From assembly GCF_030009775.1 (NCBI RefSeq), contig NZ_JASCTH010000018.1, forward strand, positions 62,001 to 126,000: a stretch of 64,000 nt of DNA, in the 5' to 3' direction. This document shows, one piece after another, positions 42,209 to 50,472 of the stretch. A program made the translations under genes and the position numbers. Numbering within the stretch: the stretch's first letter is position 1; each line of letters opens with the position of its first letter. The DNA is from Actinoplanes sandaracinus (lineage in GTDB: Bacteria; Actinomycetota; Actinomycetes; Mycobacteriales; Micromonosporaceae). The notes under the pieces are model-generated. The model was not told where the DNA came from. It saw only the letters and a list, made by a program, of their open reading frames with translations, and made no database searches.

Positions 42209-42826
42209 TCAGTCCTGGGGCTTCGCGTTGGACGGCTGCTCGGTGTTGGCGGCTCGCACACTGCTCCACAGCGTGTCGTACCAGCGGTCGGGCGCGGCTG
42301 CCGGGGCGGGTTCCGCCACTTGCGAACCGGCACTCTCCTCGTCGCCCATGACTACCAGAGGTGTCTCACCCGGGCGCACGTAGTACTGCTGCCGGGCCAT
42401 GATCCGCACGTACTCCGGATCGTGCCACTTCTCCAGTTGCTTTGCCGTTTCGGCGATCTTGGCCCGCTGCGCGGCGGCCGACTGCTTCATCTCGGCGATC
42501 TGGGACTCCTGCTCCAGATACATCCGCAGAGGGTACGTGTAGGCGAGCGCCAGCGTGATGACGAGCGCGATCAGGATGGTTGCCCGGCTGGTCAGCGCGG
42601 GGGGCCGGTGAGCATCGGTGCGTTCGGCGGCGGTGCCGCCGGATGAGGAGCCACGGGGGGTACGGCGGGCGAACGGCGCCCGGACCGGACCGGTGTTCCG
42701 CGCGCGGGACGGGGTGTCGCGGGTGCGTGCGGTGGTGTCGCGGGTGCGGGCCGGGACGGCACGGCCATCGGCACCGGCGCGGCGGCGGCTCGGGCCTTGG
42801 CCGCTCGGCGTGCGGCGTTCCGTCAT
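42209..42826 (-). CDS. FtsB/DivIC-type septum formation initiator protein
   Basis: The 205-aa protein has a disordered Arg/Thr/Pro-rich N-terminus (1-80; TRDTTARTRDTPSRARNTG), one membrane segment (83-100), a coiled coil (104-135; EQESQIAEMKQSAAAQRAKI) and the DivIC-type WHDPEYVRIMARQQYYVRPG motif. The long Pro/Ala tail is typical of actinomycete versions. FtsB/DivIC bridges FtsL and FtsQ in the divisome. In actinomycetes this gene normally stands between eno and a DUF501 gene; here it sits inside an IS-bounded unit, with its stop 13 bp from a truncated transposase. It may be a mobilised second copy. Confidence 0.88.
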   Translation of the reverse strand: MTERRTPSGQGPSRRRAGADGRAVPARTRDTTARTRDTPSRARNTGPVRAPFARRTPRGSSSGGTAAERTDAHRPPALTSRATILIALVITLALAYTYPLRMYLEQESQIAEMKQSAAAQRAKIAETAKQLEKWHDPEYVRIMARQQYYVRPGETPLVVMGDEESAGSQVAEPAPAAAPDRWYDTLWSSVRAANTEQPSNAKPQD

Positions 42827-42912
42827 CTCCGTCCTCCCCGCTAGCCGGGCCGGTCATGACACCCGCCGGGAAACCTAGTCATCCGCGGCAGAAGACCACA
42901 GTGATCTTGGGA

Positions 42913-43326
42913 CTAGTCCCAGTAGTTGAACAGGCCCTCGCCTAACGTCTGGGGCTGCCAGTAGCGCATGTCGTATTGGCTGATCCGTGGCCACTTCGCT
43001 GCGTCGATCGGCCCACCCAATTCTGTGGCGGTCAGCAGACGGAATCCCGGTGTGGCTTTCAAAGCCGCGACCAGGTCGGGAAGGTCGACGAAAGTCAGCG
43101 GACCCGCTTCACGTGCTGGGGTGAACTCGATGACGCGGGGAACGGCGAGTGCTAAGAGTGGGGCGTCGCGGACGCAGACCACCGCGACGTTTCGGCTTGA
43201 GTAGGTAATGATCGCCTGGTGAAAGTTCGGCGTCGGCTCGTCGCTGATCCGGAACTCAGTCAGCTCGCCGCCGGTTCGTCGCGCGACCTCGTAGCAGACG
43301 CGACGAAACGCCTTCAGGTCGGTCAC
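42913..43326 (-). CDS. Hypothetical protein ending in a conserved aromatic motif
   Basis: The 137-aa reading from GTG 43326 begins VTDLKAFRRVCYEVARRTGG; the frame is open to 43380, so the start is uncertain. It contains FHQAIITYSSRNVAVVCVRD and ends in RYWQPQTLGEGLFNYWD, a Trp-rich C-terminus with the look of a conserved family I cannot name. No signal or membrane segment. It is inside the IS-bounded unit, 86 bp upstream of the septum gene's start region, same strand. Confidence 0.65.
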   Translation of the reverse strand: MTDLKAFRRVCYEVARRTGGELTEFRISDEPTPNFHQAIITYSSRNVAVVCVRDAPLLALAVPRVIEFTPAREAGPLTFVDLPDLVAALKATPGFRLLTATELGGPIDAAKWPRISQYDMRYWQPQTLGEGLFNYWD

Positions 43327-43589
43327 GACGACCAACCCTACGCCCCCGGCCCGCCAAGCAAAACCATATGGCGCCGGCAAGGCGCATACCGCTTCACGGC
43401 GACGAACCTACGCCAGGTAGGTGTTCAGGTCATACGCAACGTGACGGCGTCGCGGTCGCTGCGCACGCTCGGCGGCAGATCAGTGCTCGGGTCGGCTCGG
43501 CGCCCGGCTTACACGACGCAGGACACCTACGCTGTTCAAGCGCCGGGCGGTGGGCCCCCATTCGTGAGGTTCTCCCCGAGCGATGCCCT

Positions 43590-43902
43590 CCGTCCGACGT
43601 TCGTGGCGCGATTCCTTCTCGATCCCCACGCGGACACCACGAAACGGTGGCCAATGTCGACGCGTTCGTCGACATTCATGATGGCACCACGTGGGCGCTG
43701 ACGATTTCACCGTTGACGAGGTCGCGGGTCCGTTGGCGCGGTGAAAGGACACTGGCGAGGCTGCCAACGGCAGCTACTTTGGGTGGTCGCCCAGCTCATC
43801 GCGCCGGAGCCGGGCGTTGCGGCAATGACCGCGGCCATCCGGGAACTGGTGCGCACCGGCGAGATCACGAGCGTCGGTGTCAGATGCGACCACCCAGACT
43901 GA
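43590..43902 (+). pseudogene. Frameshifted remnant of a hypothetical gene
   Basis: Coding-style sequence is spread over three frames. One frame reads VANVDAFVDIHDGTTWALTI, the next FTVDEVAGPLAR (ending in an in-frame TGA) then KDTGEAANGSY, and a third VVAQLIAPEPGVAAMTAAIR then ELVRTGEITSVG. Joined, these give one continuous protein, so at least two indels and one stop have broken it. The N-terminus cannot be placed. The bases from 43381 to 43590 show no convincing gene. Confidence 0.55.
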
Positions 43903-44038
43903 GACGACTCGGACACCGCCGGTGAAGTGCCACGCCGCTAACCAGTACTCGGACTGCGGCTATGAGAGTAGATTCTGGCGATCGGTACGGAACATTCGCC
44001 TACGTCCGCCGACTCAACTGGCAGGAAGTGAGGAAGCC

Positions 44039-44419
44039 TTGTCCAGCGGAATACCCCGTTCGCCGCTCGTCCTGTCGATCTCGTGGGGTCGCATGGATGT
44101 CGAGAACCTTGAAGTGGGCAAAGACTTCAAGCTCTACCCCGGCGGTGGTCGCCCGTGGGACTGGTCCGAAACCGGAACCCGGCACAGCCCCGGCATTCAG
44201 CCCGACGATGTCGAGGAGCTTCTGGCTCATGGGGCCACGAACGTCGTACTGTCGCGCGGCATGCAGCTGCAACTCCAGATCGACCCGCGCACGCTCGACC
44301 TACTAGACGAGCGAGGCGTCACGGTCCACGTGGCCGAGACCACCGAGGCGGTAGAGATCTACAACGACCTTATTGCCACCGGTATCGCTGCCGCGGGCCT
44401 CTTCCACTCAACCTGCTAG
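44039..44419 (+). CDS. Mth938-domain (MTH938/NDUFAF3-like) protein
   Basis: The 126-aa reading from TTG 44039 (GAGG a few bases upstream) contains VLSISWGRMDVENLEVGKDF, KLYPGGGRPWDWSETGTRHS, PGIQPDDVEELLAHGATNVV and LSRGMQLQLQI, ending GLFHSTC. This is the Mth938 domain, a small alpha/beta fold also found in mitochondrial complex I assembly factor NDUFAF3; bacterial function is unknown. The domain is intact. A start at ATG 44093 would cut into it. It is cargo of the IS-bounded unit. Confidence 0.82.
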   Translation: MSSGIPRSPLVLSISWGRMDVENLEVGKDFKLYPGGGRPWDWSETGTRHSPGIQPDDVEELLAHGATNVVLSRGMQLQLQIDPRTLDLLDERGVTVHVAETTEAVEIYNDLIATGIAAAGLFHSTC

Positions 44420-44534
44420 ACGCGATCACGAACCTACCCCCTCAGCGGCATGAGAGTGAGCCTTCTATCAAGCCGATGCCCGCTGTCAGAAGCCAGGTCG
44501 ACTTCCGTAGCCGTGCGGAAGTGAACCACCGTCG

Positions 44535-44695
44535 TCAGCTCAGCGGGAGCGGCGTCCGGCGGTGGGTAAGCCGTGCGTCCGCGGCGATGTCGTAGCGGTG
44601 CAGCACCTTGCTGATCAGCGCGACCGCCTCGTCGAGGCCGTCGAGCACACCGACGGAGATATGGGTTGTGATCGGCGTTCCGTCGACGGAGCTGA
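44535..44695 (-). pseudogene. C-terminal gene fragment fused behind the right IS remnant
   Basis: On the minus strand a frame different from the transposase reads SVDGTPITTHISVGVLDGLD, then EAVALISKVLHRYDIAADAR, and stops at 44535. It is coding in style but has no start and no transposase similarity. It looks like the 3' end of an unrelated gene cut by a rearrangement. Family not recognised. Confidence 0.5.
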
Positions 44696-45235
44696 GGCCG
44701 GCGCCAGCACCGACAGTGCGTTCAACGCGGCGCGCATCGTCTCGATACAGCGTTCCAGCCTGTTGATCTCACGCACCGCCGTGATGACGTGGGTCGAGTC
44801 GGTGCGCTGCTTCCCCCTGGTCTTCACCAGGCCGGACGCTCGTGCCGCGTCGACGACAGCAGTGAACACGGCCTGCCGCCGGCCGCCGTTGATCAACCGG
44901 GAGCGGAACTCCGAGAGCACCGAGTAGTCGAAGCCCGGATCGGTCAACTCCAGGCCGAGGGCGTACTTCCAGTCGATGCGGGCCGTACGGCGTCCGCGGC
45001 CTGCCGATCCGCCAGGCCCTCCGCGAACTGCAACACCGACACCAAGGTCAACCGGGCAGGAGACAGCGCCGGTTTGCCGCGCGAAGGGAAGGCGTCGCGG
45101 AACATGTCGTCAGTAAGGATCGGCCCCAGGAAGTCCCGTACCCCGCATCGCGGCAGTCCCGGACGGGAACGCGGTCCGGGCAACCCGAGCAGTCAATTCC
45201 GGAACCTCACACAGGCCCATCGGACGCAGCGACAC
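44696..45235 (-). pseudogene. IS1182-family transposase, truncated and frameshifted
   Basis: From GTG 45235 the frame reads VSLRPMGLCEVPELTARVAR, as in the left copy. An extra G near 45145 shifts it; the second frame reads DDMFRDAFPSRGKPALSPAR and LTLVSVLQFAEGLADRQAAD. A base loss near 44990 shifts again to LTDPGFDYSVLSEFRSRLIN and KTRGKQRTDSTHVITAVREI. The catalytic C-terminal half is missing. About 180 residues of the ~500-residue transposase survive. Confidence 0.85.
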
Positions 45236-45319
45236 CCCCACCTCCACGACGAACGCCCGGCATGATCAGGAGAGATCATGCCGGCGCGAGCGTCTACTTC
45301 AGAATTCGCCAATAGAGTC

Positions 45320-45329
45320 CCTCATAAGG
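45320..45329 (+). repeat. Right target-site duplication of the IS-bounded unit
   Basis: CCTCATAAGG, identical to 41963-41972, follows the right inverted repeat directly. Confidence 0.75.
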
Positions 45330-45356
45330 TCCGGGGCGTACTCCACCGGCATCGGG

Positions 45357-47525
45357 CTATCCGTGTTCCAAGGCCAGCCGTGGCAGTCTGCGCGCCAAGC
45401 CCGCCGGCAGCCACCAGGCTCGCATGCCGAACAGGTGCATCGTGGCCGGCAACAGCAGGCATCGGATGATCACCGCGTCCACCAGCACCGCCACCGCAAG
45501 CCCGAGGCCGAACTGTTGCAGCATCCGGTCGGGGGACAGAACGAACGCTCCGAACACCACGATCATGATCGCGGCTGCCGCGGTGACCACCTGTCCGGTG
45601 GTGGCCAGTCCCTCCCGGACCGCTCTGGCGGCATCCCGGGTCTGCTTCCATTCCTCGTGCATGCGAGCGAGCAGGAACACCTCGTAGTCCATCGACAGCC
45701 CGAACACGATCGCGAAGATCATGACGGGGACGTAAGCCTCGATCGGGCCCGGCGGCACACCGAACGCGCCGTGTTGGAACACCAGCGTGATGACGCCCAT
45801 CGCCGCCCCGACGCTGAGCAGGTTGAGCACTGCGGCCTTCACCGGAATCAGCAGTGAGCGGAACAGGACCAGCAACAGCAACGCGGACAGACCCACCACG
45901 ACCGCCACGAACAGCGGCAGCCGCCCGGCGATCGCAGCCGAGACGTCGATGACCGCGGCGGTCGGGCCCCCGACCAGCACCGAGACTCCGTTGTCACGGG
46001 CCACCGGACCGAGCACGTCGTCACGCAGGGCGGCCACCAGTTTCTCGGTCGCCTCGTCCTGCGGAGCCGACGCGGGGAACGCGATCACGGTGGCCACGTC
46101 GCCGCCCTCGGCAAGGATCGGTGGGGTGGTGACAGCGACGCCGGCGGTGGCCCCGAGAGCCCGCTGAACCGCGAGGGCGGCCGGCTCGGCAGGCCGTCCC
46201 GCACCATCGACCACGACCACGAGCGGACCGTTGACGCCGGGCCCGAACCCCTTGGCCAGCAACGCAAACGCCCGGGTGCTCGTCTTGCTGTCCGCGTCGT
46301 TGCCGGCGTCGGCGAACCCGAGCCGCATATCGACAACCGGTGCGGAGATCGCGACCAGGGCGACCAGCGGCAGCAGGACAGCCGGCCATGGCCGGCGCGC
46401 CACCGCGTCGCTCCACCGGCGCCACACCCGGCCCTCCACCCGTGGCGCCCGGCCTCGGTGGGCCGCCTTTTCCTTGCGCCGCAGCACCGTGCGCTCCAGG
46501 CGGGCACCGAACAGGCCCAGTAGCGCGGGCAGCAGCACCAAGGCGGCCAGCATCGTGACCAGCACGGTCACCGCCAGAGCCACCGCGACGCCCTGCAACG
46601 CGCCGAGGCCCAGCAGCACCAGCCCGAGAAGCGCGATGATCACCGTGGTTCCCGCGAAGAAGACGGTGCGGCCCGCGGTGTCCAGTGCGGTCCGCACGGC
46701 CACCGCCCGCTCTGCCCCACCGACCAGCTCGCCGCGGAACCGGGAGAACACCAGCAACGCGTAGTCGATGCCGACGCCGAGTCCGACCAGGATCACCAGC
46801 GGAGTGGTGAAATCGGCGACGGTGGCGACATGCGAGGCCAGGGCGACCAGCCCGATGGCAGTGCCCACCGCGAACACCGCGATGATGATCGGCAGGCTGG
46901 CGGCGAGCAGCGACCCGAACAACAGGACCAGCACCACCAGGGCGGCGAGCAGCCCCACTCCCTCGGCCGCGCCGCCCTCCGCCTCCTCGGCCGCCCGAGC
47001 CGGATCGCCTCCGACCTCGATGGTGAGCCCCTTGCCGTCGGCCGCCCGCGCGGTGTCGATGATCCGGAGGGTGTCGGCGGTGGGCATCGTCTCGGCCGGC
47101 ACGTCCAGTGCCACCGTCGCATACGCGATCGTTCCGTCCCCGGAGATCGCGGTCGACGGGGCGGAGCCGGGTGGATAGGGGCTGACCACCTCAGCCACGT
47201 GCGGCAGTCGTCGCACCTCGGCCAGCATCGCCTCGACGGCGGCCCGGGTGGCTGGTCGGTTCACTCCGGCCGGATCCTGGACGACGACGTCCAGGGTCGC
47301 ACCCGCCCGGATCGGCGCCCGGTGGGCGAGCAGGTCCTGCGCCTGTTGCGACTCGACGCCGGGCAGTGTGAAGTCGTTGCGGAAATCGTCGCTGGCCAGA
47401 CGCGCTCCGGCGGTCACCCCAACCAGCACCAGCACCCACAGCAGCAGCGCCGTCCACCGGTGCCGGTCGGACCACCCGGCCAGCCGCTCGAACACGCTGC
47501 GCCTTCGTTCGACGGCCACGGTCAT
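45357..47525 (-). CDS. MMPL-family RND-type transporter
   Basis: The 722-aa protein starts MTVAVERRRSVFERLAGWSD; GGAGG five bases upstream fixes the ATG at 47525 over one at 47537. It has the duplicated MMPL layout: a membrane segment, an outer loop (~60-190), five segments with VGLGVGIDYALLVFSRFR, then a second half with FGLSMDYEVFLLARMHEEWK. The paired GxDY/MDYE motifs are the proton-relay positions of the family. Substrates are usually lipids or hydrophobic drugs. It is divergent from a histidine kinase/regulator pair, a common arrangement in which the pair controls the pump. Confidence 0.93.
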   Translation of the reverse strand: MTVAVERRRSVFERLAGWSDRHRWTALLLWVLVLVGVTAGARLASDDFRNDFTLPGVESQQAQDLLAHRAPIRAGATLDVVVQDPAGVNRPATRAAVEAMLAEVRRLPHVAEVVSPYPPGSAPSTAISGDGTIAYATVALDVPAETMPTADTLRIIDTARAADGKGLTIEVGGDPARAAEEAEGGAAEGVGLLAALVVLVLLFGSLLAASLPIIIAVFAVGTAIGLVALASHVATVADFTTPLVILVGLGVGIDYALLVFSRFRGELVGGAERAVAVRTALDTAGRTVFFAGTTVIIALLGLVLLGLGALQGVAVALAVTVLVTMLAALVLLPALLGLFGARLERTVLRRKEKAAHRGRAPRVEGRVWRRWSDAVARRPWPAVLLPLVALVAISAPVVDMRLGFADAGNDADSKTSTRAFALLAKGFGPGVNGPLVVVVDGAGRPAEPAALAVQRALGATAGVAVTTPPILAEGGDVATVIAFPASAPQDEATEKLVAALRDDVLGPVARDNGVSVLVGGPTAAVIDVSAAIAGRLPLFVAVVVGLSALLLLVLFRSLLIPVKAAVLNLLSVGAAMGVITLVFQHGAFGVPPGPIEAYVPVMIFAIVFGLSMDYEVFLLARMHEEWKQTRDAARAVREGLATTGQVVTAAAAIMIVVFGAFVLSPDRMLQQFGLGLAVAVLVDAVIIRCLLLPATMHLFGMRAWWLPAGLARRLPRLALEHG

Positions 47526-47693
47526 CGTTTCCTCCATCGAGACGTCGTCGCGCTCATGGACGGTGACGCTATGGAGGCCGGGCGCTGCCCCGAAACGCCC
47601 TGAGGTGGTCTCCTGTCGTACCCCCTCGGGGGGATGACGGATGCTCCCGTGGAGGGATCCGCGTGACCGTGGCGTCGCCGTACGCTGACTCTC

Positions 47694-49409
47694 GTGTGGG
47701 CGAAGATGGGAACGCGCGGCCGGACCGCGGCGGACGCAGCGGTGGCGCTGACCGCCGGGGCCTTCACGATCGTGATGCTGAGCGAGGGCGGCCTGGGCAC
47801 AGCCGAGCCGGGCTATCGCGCCCTGGATCTGCTCGGGGTGGGCCTGACGGTCGCGACGGCTGCCCCGCTGCTGTTCGCGCGCCGTTTCCCCGGGTTCGCC
47901 TGGGGAGTCGTCGCGCTGGCCAGCCTGTTGCTCATCGTGAGCAACTACGGTCTCGATGTGCCACCGGGCCCGTTGATCGCGGCGTGTGTGCTGGCCGAGG
48001 CGGTGGGCGGTGGCGAGACGCCACGGCGGCGCCTGGTGGCGGCCGTGAGCGTCGCCGCCTACCTTCCGGTGGCGTTCATCCTGATGGCTCTCGCCGGCAA
48101 GTCGATCGCCGACATGTCGTCCGGCCTCTTCGCATGGGCGGTCATGTTCGCGCTGGTCTGGATCGCCGGTGATCGCAGTCGCCTGCGTCATGAGCGCATC
48201 GTCGAGTTGGAGGAACGGGCACGGCTGCGCGAGCAGGAGATGGCGGCGCAGCGGCGGGCCGCCGCCGCCGAGGAGCGCACCCTGATCGCCCGCGAGTTGC
48301 ACGACTCCGCCGGGCATGCGATCAACGTGATCCTGGTCCAGGCGGGTGCGGCCCGGCTACTGCACGAACGCGATCCCGAGCGTTCCCGGCGCGCCATCGA
48401 GACGATCGAGGAGGTAGCGCACAGCACGATCGCCGACATCGACCGCCTCGTCCGCGCGTTGCGAACCGCACCGACCGACGCGAGCCCGGCCCCTGCAACC
48501 GTCGCCAACGCCACCCCACACAACGCGAGCCCGTTGAGCACGAACCCGCACAACCCCAGCCCACACAGCTCGAACTCCCGCGGCGCGGTCCCGAGCGGCG
48601 CAACGCCCGCCAGTATGACGCCGAGCGGAATGGCGCCAAGCGGCACGGCACCGGGCTGCACAGCTACGAGCAGCACCGTCCCAAGCAACACGACTCCGAG
48701 CAGCACGACTCTGAGCAGCACGGCTCAAAGCGGCGCAATGCCGGACGCCGTAATGCCAGGCACCGTGATACCGGGCACCACGAGGCCAGGCACCGCAATG
48801 TCGGGCACCGCGAGGCCAGGCACCGCAATGTCGGGCACCGCGAGGCCAGGCACCGCAATGCGGGGCGGCACGACACCGACCGGCACGACGCCGGGCGACC
48901 TGGTCGCAGGCGCCGGCACCCGGGCCGGCAGGGCTTGCCGCGCCGTGGACCGGGACGACACGACCCTAGGCGCGGCGACCTGGGCCGATGTGATCCCGGC
49001 CGATCCGGCCCCCGCCGACACCGCGGCCCTGGAGCAGTTGGTCGACCGGCACCGAGCCAGCGGCCTGCGGGTGGCGGCGACGTTCCACGGCGCTCCGCGC
49101 GGCCTGCCCAGCGGGGTCGCCTGGGCGGCCTACCGGATTCTTCAGGAGGCGCTGACCAACGCCGCCCGGCACGGTTCCGGGTCGGCCGAGGTGCGGATGT
49201 CCTACGGTCCAGCCGCGGTCGACATCGTGGTGAGCAATCCGGTGGGCGACCAGACCCGCCCCGGGGGCGGCATGGGCATCATTGGCATGAAGGAACGCGC
49301 CGCGCTGCTCGACGGGACGCTCGACGCCGACCCGGAGGATGCCGGCACGTTCCGGTTGCGGGCCCGCCTGCCCTATGTCGCGCCCGTGGCCATGGAAACT
49401 CCCGCATGA
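47694..49409 (+). CDS. HisKA_3 sensor histidine kinase with repeat-expanded linker
   Basis: The 571-aa protein starts at GTG 47694 (ATG 47706 is possible). It has membrane segments in residues ~12-160, then LIARELHDSAGHAINVILVQ (phospho-His near 203) and the rest of the DHp domain to ~265. A 5-residue-periodic linker (~275-400) rich in Pro, Ser, Gly, Thr and Ala follows, then HATPase_c (YRILQEALTNAARHGSGSAE; GMGIIGMKERAALLDG). Normal relatives have no such insert, and are about 150 residues shorter. The linker DNA includes exact 30-bp tandem units. Coupled to the next gene by ATGA. Probably senses conditions relevant to the MMPL pump. Confidence 0.92.
   Translation: MWAKMGTRGRTAADAAVALTAGAFTIVMLSEGGLGTAEPGYRALDLLGVGLTVATAAPLLFARRFPGFAWGVVALASLLLIVSNYGLDVPPGPLIAACVLAEAVGGGETPRRRLVAAVSVAAYLPVAFILMALAGKSIADMSSGLFAWAVMFALVWIAGDRSRLRHERIVELEERARLREQEMAAQRRAAAAEERTLIARELHDSAGHAINVILVQAGAARLLHERDPERSRRAIETIEEVAHSTIADIDRLVRALRTAPTDASPAPATVANATPHNASPLSTNPHNPSPHSSNSRGAVPSGATPASMTPSGMAPSGTAPGCTATSSTVPSNTTPSSTTLSSTAQSGAMPDAVMPGTVIPGTTRPGTAMSGTARPGTAMSGTARPGTAMRGGTTPTGTTPGDLVAGAGTRAGRACRAVDRDDTTLGAATWADVIPADPAPADTAALEQLVDRHRASGLRVAATFHGAPRGLPSGVAWAAYRILQEALTNAARHGSGSAEVRMSYGPAAVDIVVSNPVGDQTRPGGGMGIIGMKERAALLDGTLDADPEDAGTFRLRARLPYVAPVAMETPA
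48590..48890 (+). repeat. 15/30-bp tandem repeat array inside the kinase gene
   Basis: A 15-bp (five-codon) periodicity runs through the linker. At its right end a 30-bp unit starting CGAGGCCAGGCACCGCAATG is exact at 48781-48810 and 48811-48840 and continues for 20 bp at 48841. The frame is kept because units are multiples of three. Confidence 0.9.
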
Positions 49410-50131
49410 CCGGCCACGCAGCCGCCACGGACCGGGCCACCGCCGATCGTCCGTTGCGGATCCTGGTGGTCGACGACGACGATCTGATGCGGGCCGGGCT
49501 GCGGGCCGTCCTCTCCAGCGACGATTCGATCGCCGTGGTCGGCGAGGCAGCCGACGGGTACGAGGCGGTGGAGGTCGCCCGGTCCACGACACCGGAAGTC
49601 GTGCTCATGGACGTGCGGATGCCCCGCCGGGACGGCATCGCCGCCACTCGCGAGCTGGGTGAGACCGTGCCCGGGGCTCGGGTGCTGATCCTGACCACCT
49701 TCGAGGACGACGACTACGTGTTCGGCGCGCTCAACGCGGGCGCTTCCGGGTTCCTGCTCAAACGCACCCGCCCGGAGCAACTGATCGAGGCCATCCACAT
49801 GGTCGCGGCCGGCGACTCGCTGCTGTCGCCGTCGGTGACCCGCACGGTGATCGACCGGATGGCCGCCAGCGCGCCACCCGACCCGGCGATCGTCGGGCGG
49901 CTTCGCGAACTGACCGCCCGCGAGCGTGATGTGCTGCAACTGGTCGCGCGAGGCCTGTCCAACCTCGAGATCGCAGCGAAACTGTTCGTCGAGGAGTCGA
50001 CGATCAAAACCCACATGAAGCGAATCCTCGCCAAGCTCGATCTGCGCGATCGTGTCCAGGCGGTGATCGTGGCCTACGAGACGGGCCTGGTCCGGCCGGG
50101 CGCCGCAGGACCGCACGGCGACAGCGGATGA
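49406..50131 (+). CDS. LuxR/NarL-family response regulator
   Basis: The 241-aa protein has a receiver (LRILVVDDDDLMRAGLRAVL; phospho-Asp in VVLMDVRMPRRDG; Lys in GFLLKRTRPEQ) and a LuxR HTH (LTARERDVLQLVARGLSNLE; STIKTHMKRILAKLDLRDR). ATG 49406 overlaps the kinase stop. It is the partner of the repeat-containing kinase and the likely regulator of the divergent MMPL gene. The 168-bp divergent region at 47526-47693 contains a short CCCCCTCGGGGGG palindrome that could be its site; that is a guess. Confidence 0.94.
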   Translation: MTGHAAATDRATADRPLRILVVDDDDLMRAGLRAVLSSDDSIAVVGEAADGYEAVEVARSTTPEVVLMDVRMPRRDGIAATRELGETVPGARVLILTTFEDDDYVFGALNAGASGFLLKRTRPEQLIEAIHMVAAGDSLLSPSVTRTVIDRMAASAPPDPAIVGRLRELTARERDVLQLVARGLSNLEIAAKLFVEESTIKTHMKRILAKLDLRDRVQAVIVAYETGLVRPGAAGPHGDSG

Positions 50132-50472
50132 GCCCGGCACGATCCGCGGTCAAGGCCCTTCGATACCGGTGCTCGCCGGTCTGATCCACGACGGACACCG
50201 GCCCGCTTGGAAGCGCACGAGGCGCTCGTCGAGCGGTGGATCGAGGGGTAGGGCCAGCCTGGTTCCACCAGCAGCCGAGCCGTCCCGCGCTACACCGCTA
50301 CGATTCCGCCACTCACCGCCACGGCGCGGGCTGCTGCCTCTGGTTCCACCACGGGGTGTTCGCCGTCATGGACCACGGCTGCCGGCGCTCGCTCGAAATC
50401 AACGGTTCGGGGTGCCGGGGAGCTGGTGGTGTCAGGGTGGCGCTTCGGGCGTACACGAGAAAGGTCCTGATC
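50132..50472. other. 341-bp stretch without a convincing gene
   Basis: Open frames here are short and of the wrong composition. I see no RNA gene and no strong hairpin. It must contain the promoter of the following pair. Confidence 0.4.

Larger units (their letters stand above)
41973..45319. mobile_element. 3.3-kb unit bounded by inverted IS1182-type ends
   Basis: The left end reads GACTCTGTTGGCGAATTCTG and the right end is its inverted copy with one mismatch in those bases (GACTCTATTGGCG on the minus strand). Similarity continues inward for about 220 bp, covering the transposase 5' end at both sides. Identical 10-bp flanks show that the whole unit, or a precursor, inserted at one site. No intact transposase remains, so it is now immobile by itself. 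Cargo: an FtsB/DivIC-like gene, a small hypothetical gene, a broken gene and an Mth938-domain gene. Base composition inside is visibly less GC-rich than outside. Confidence 0.75.

Noticed and set aside
43219..43701. A 160-codon plus-strand frame in the IS-bounded unit
   Set aside because: It overlaps the hypothetical gene at 42913-43326 on the other strand and has no coherent domain; the coding-like part near its end belongs to a frameshifted remnant.
48590..48890. Repeat array considered as a possible CRISPR
   Set aside because: Units are contiguous, multiples of 15 bp and in frame with the kinase; there are no spacers.
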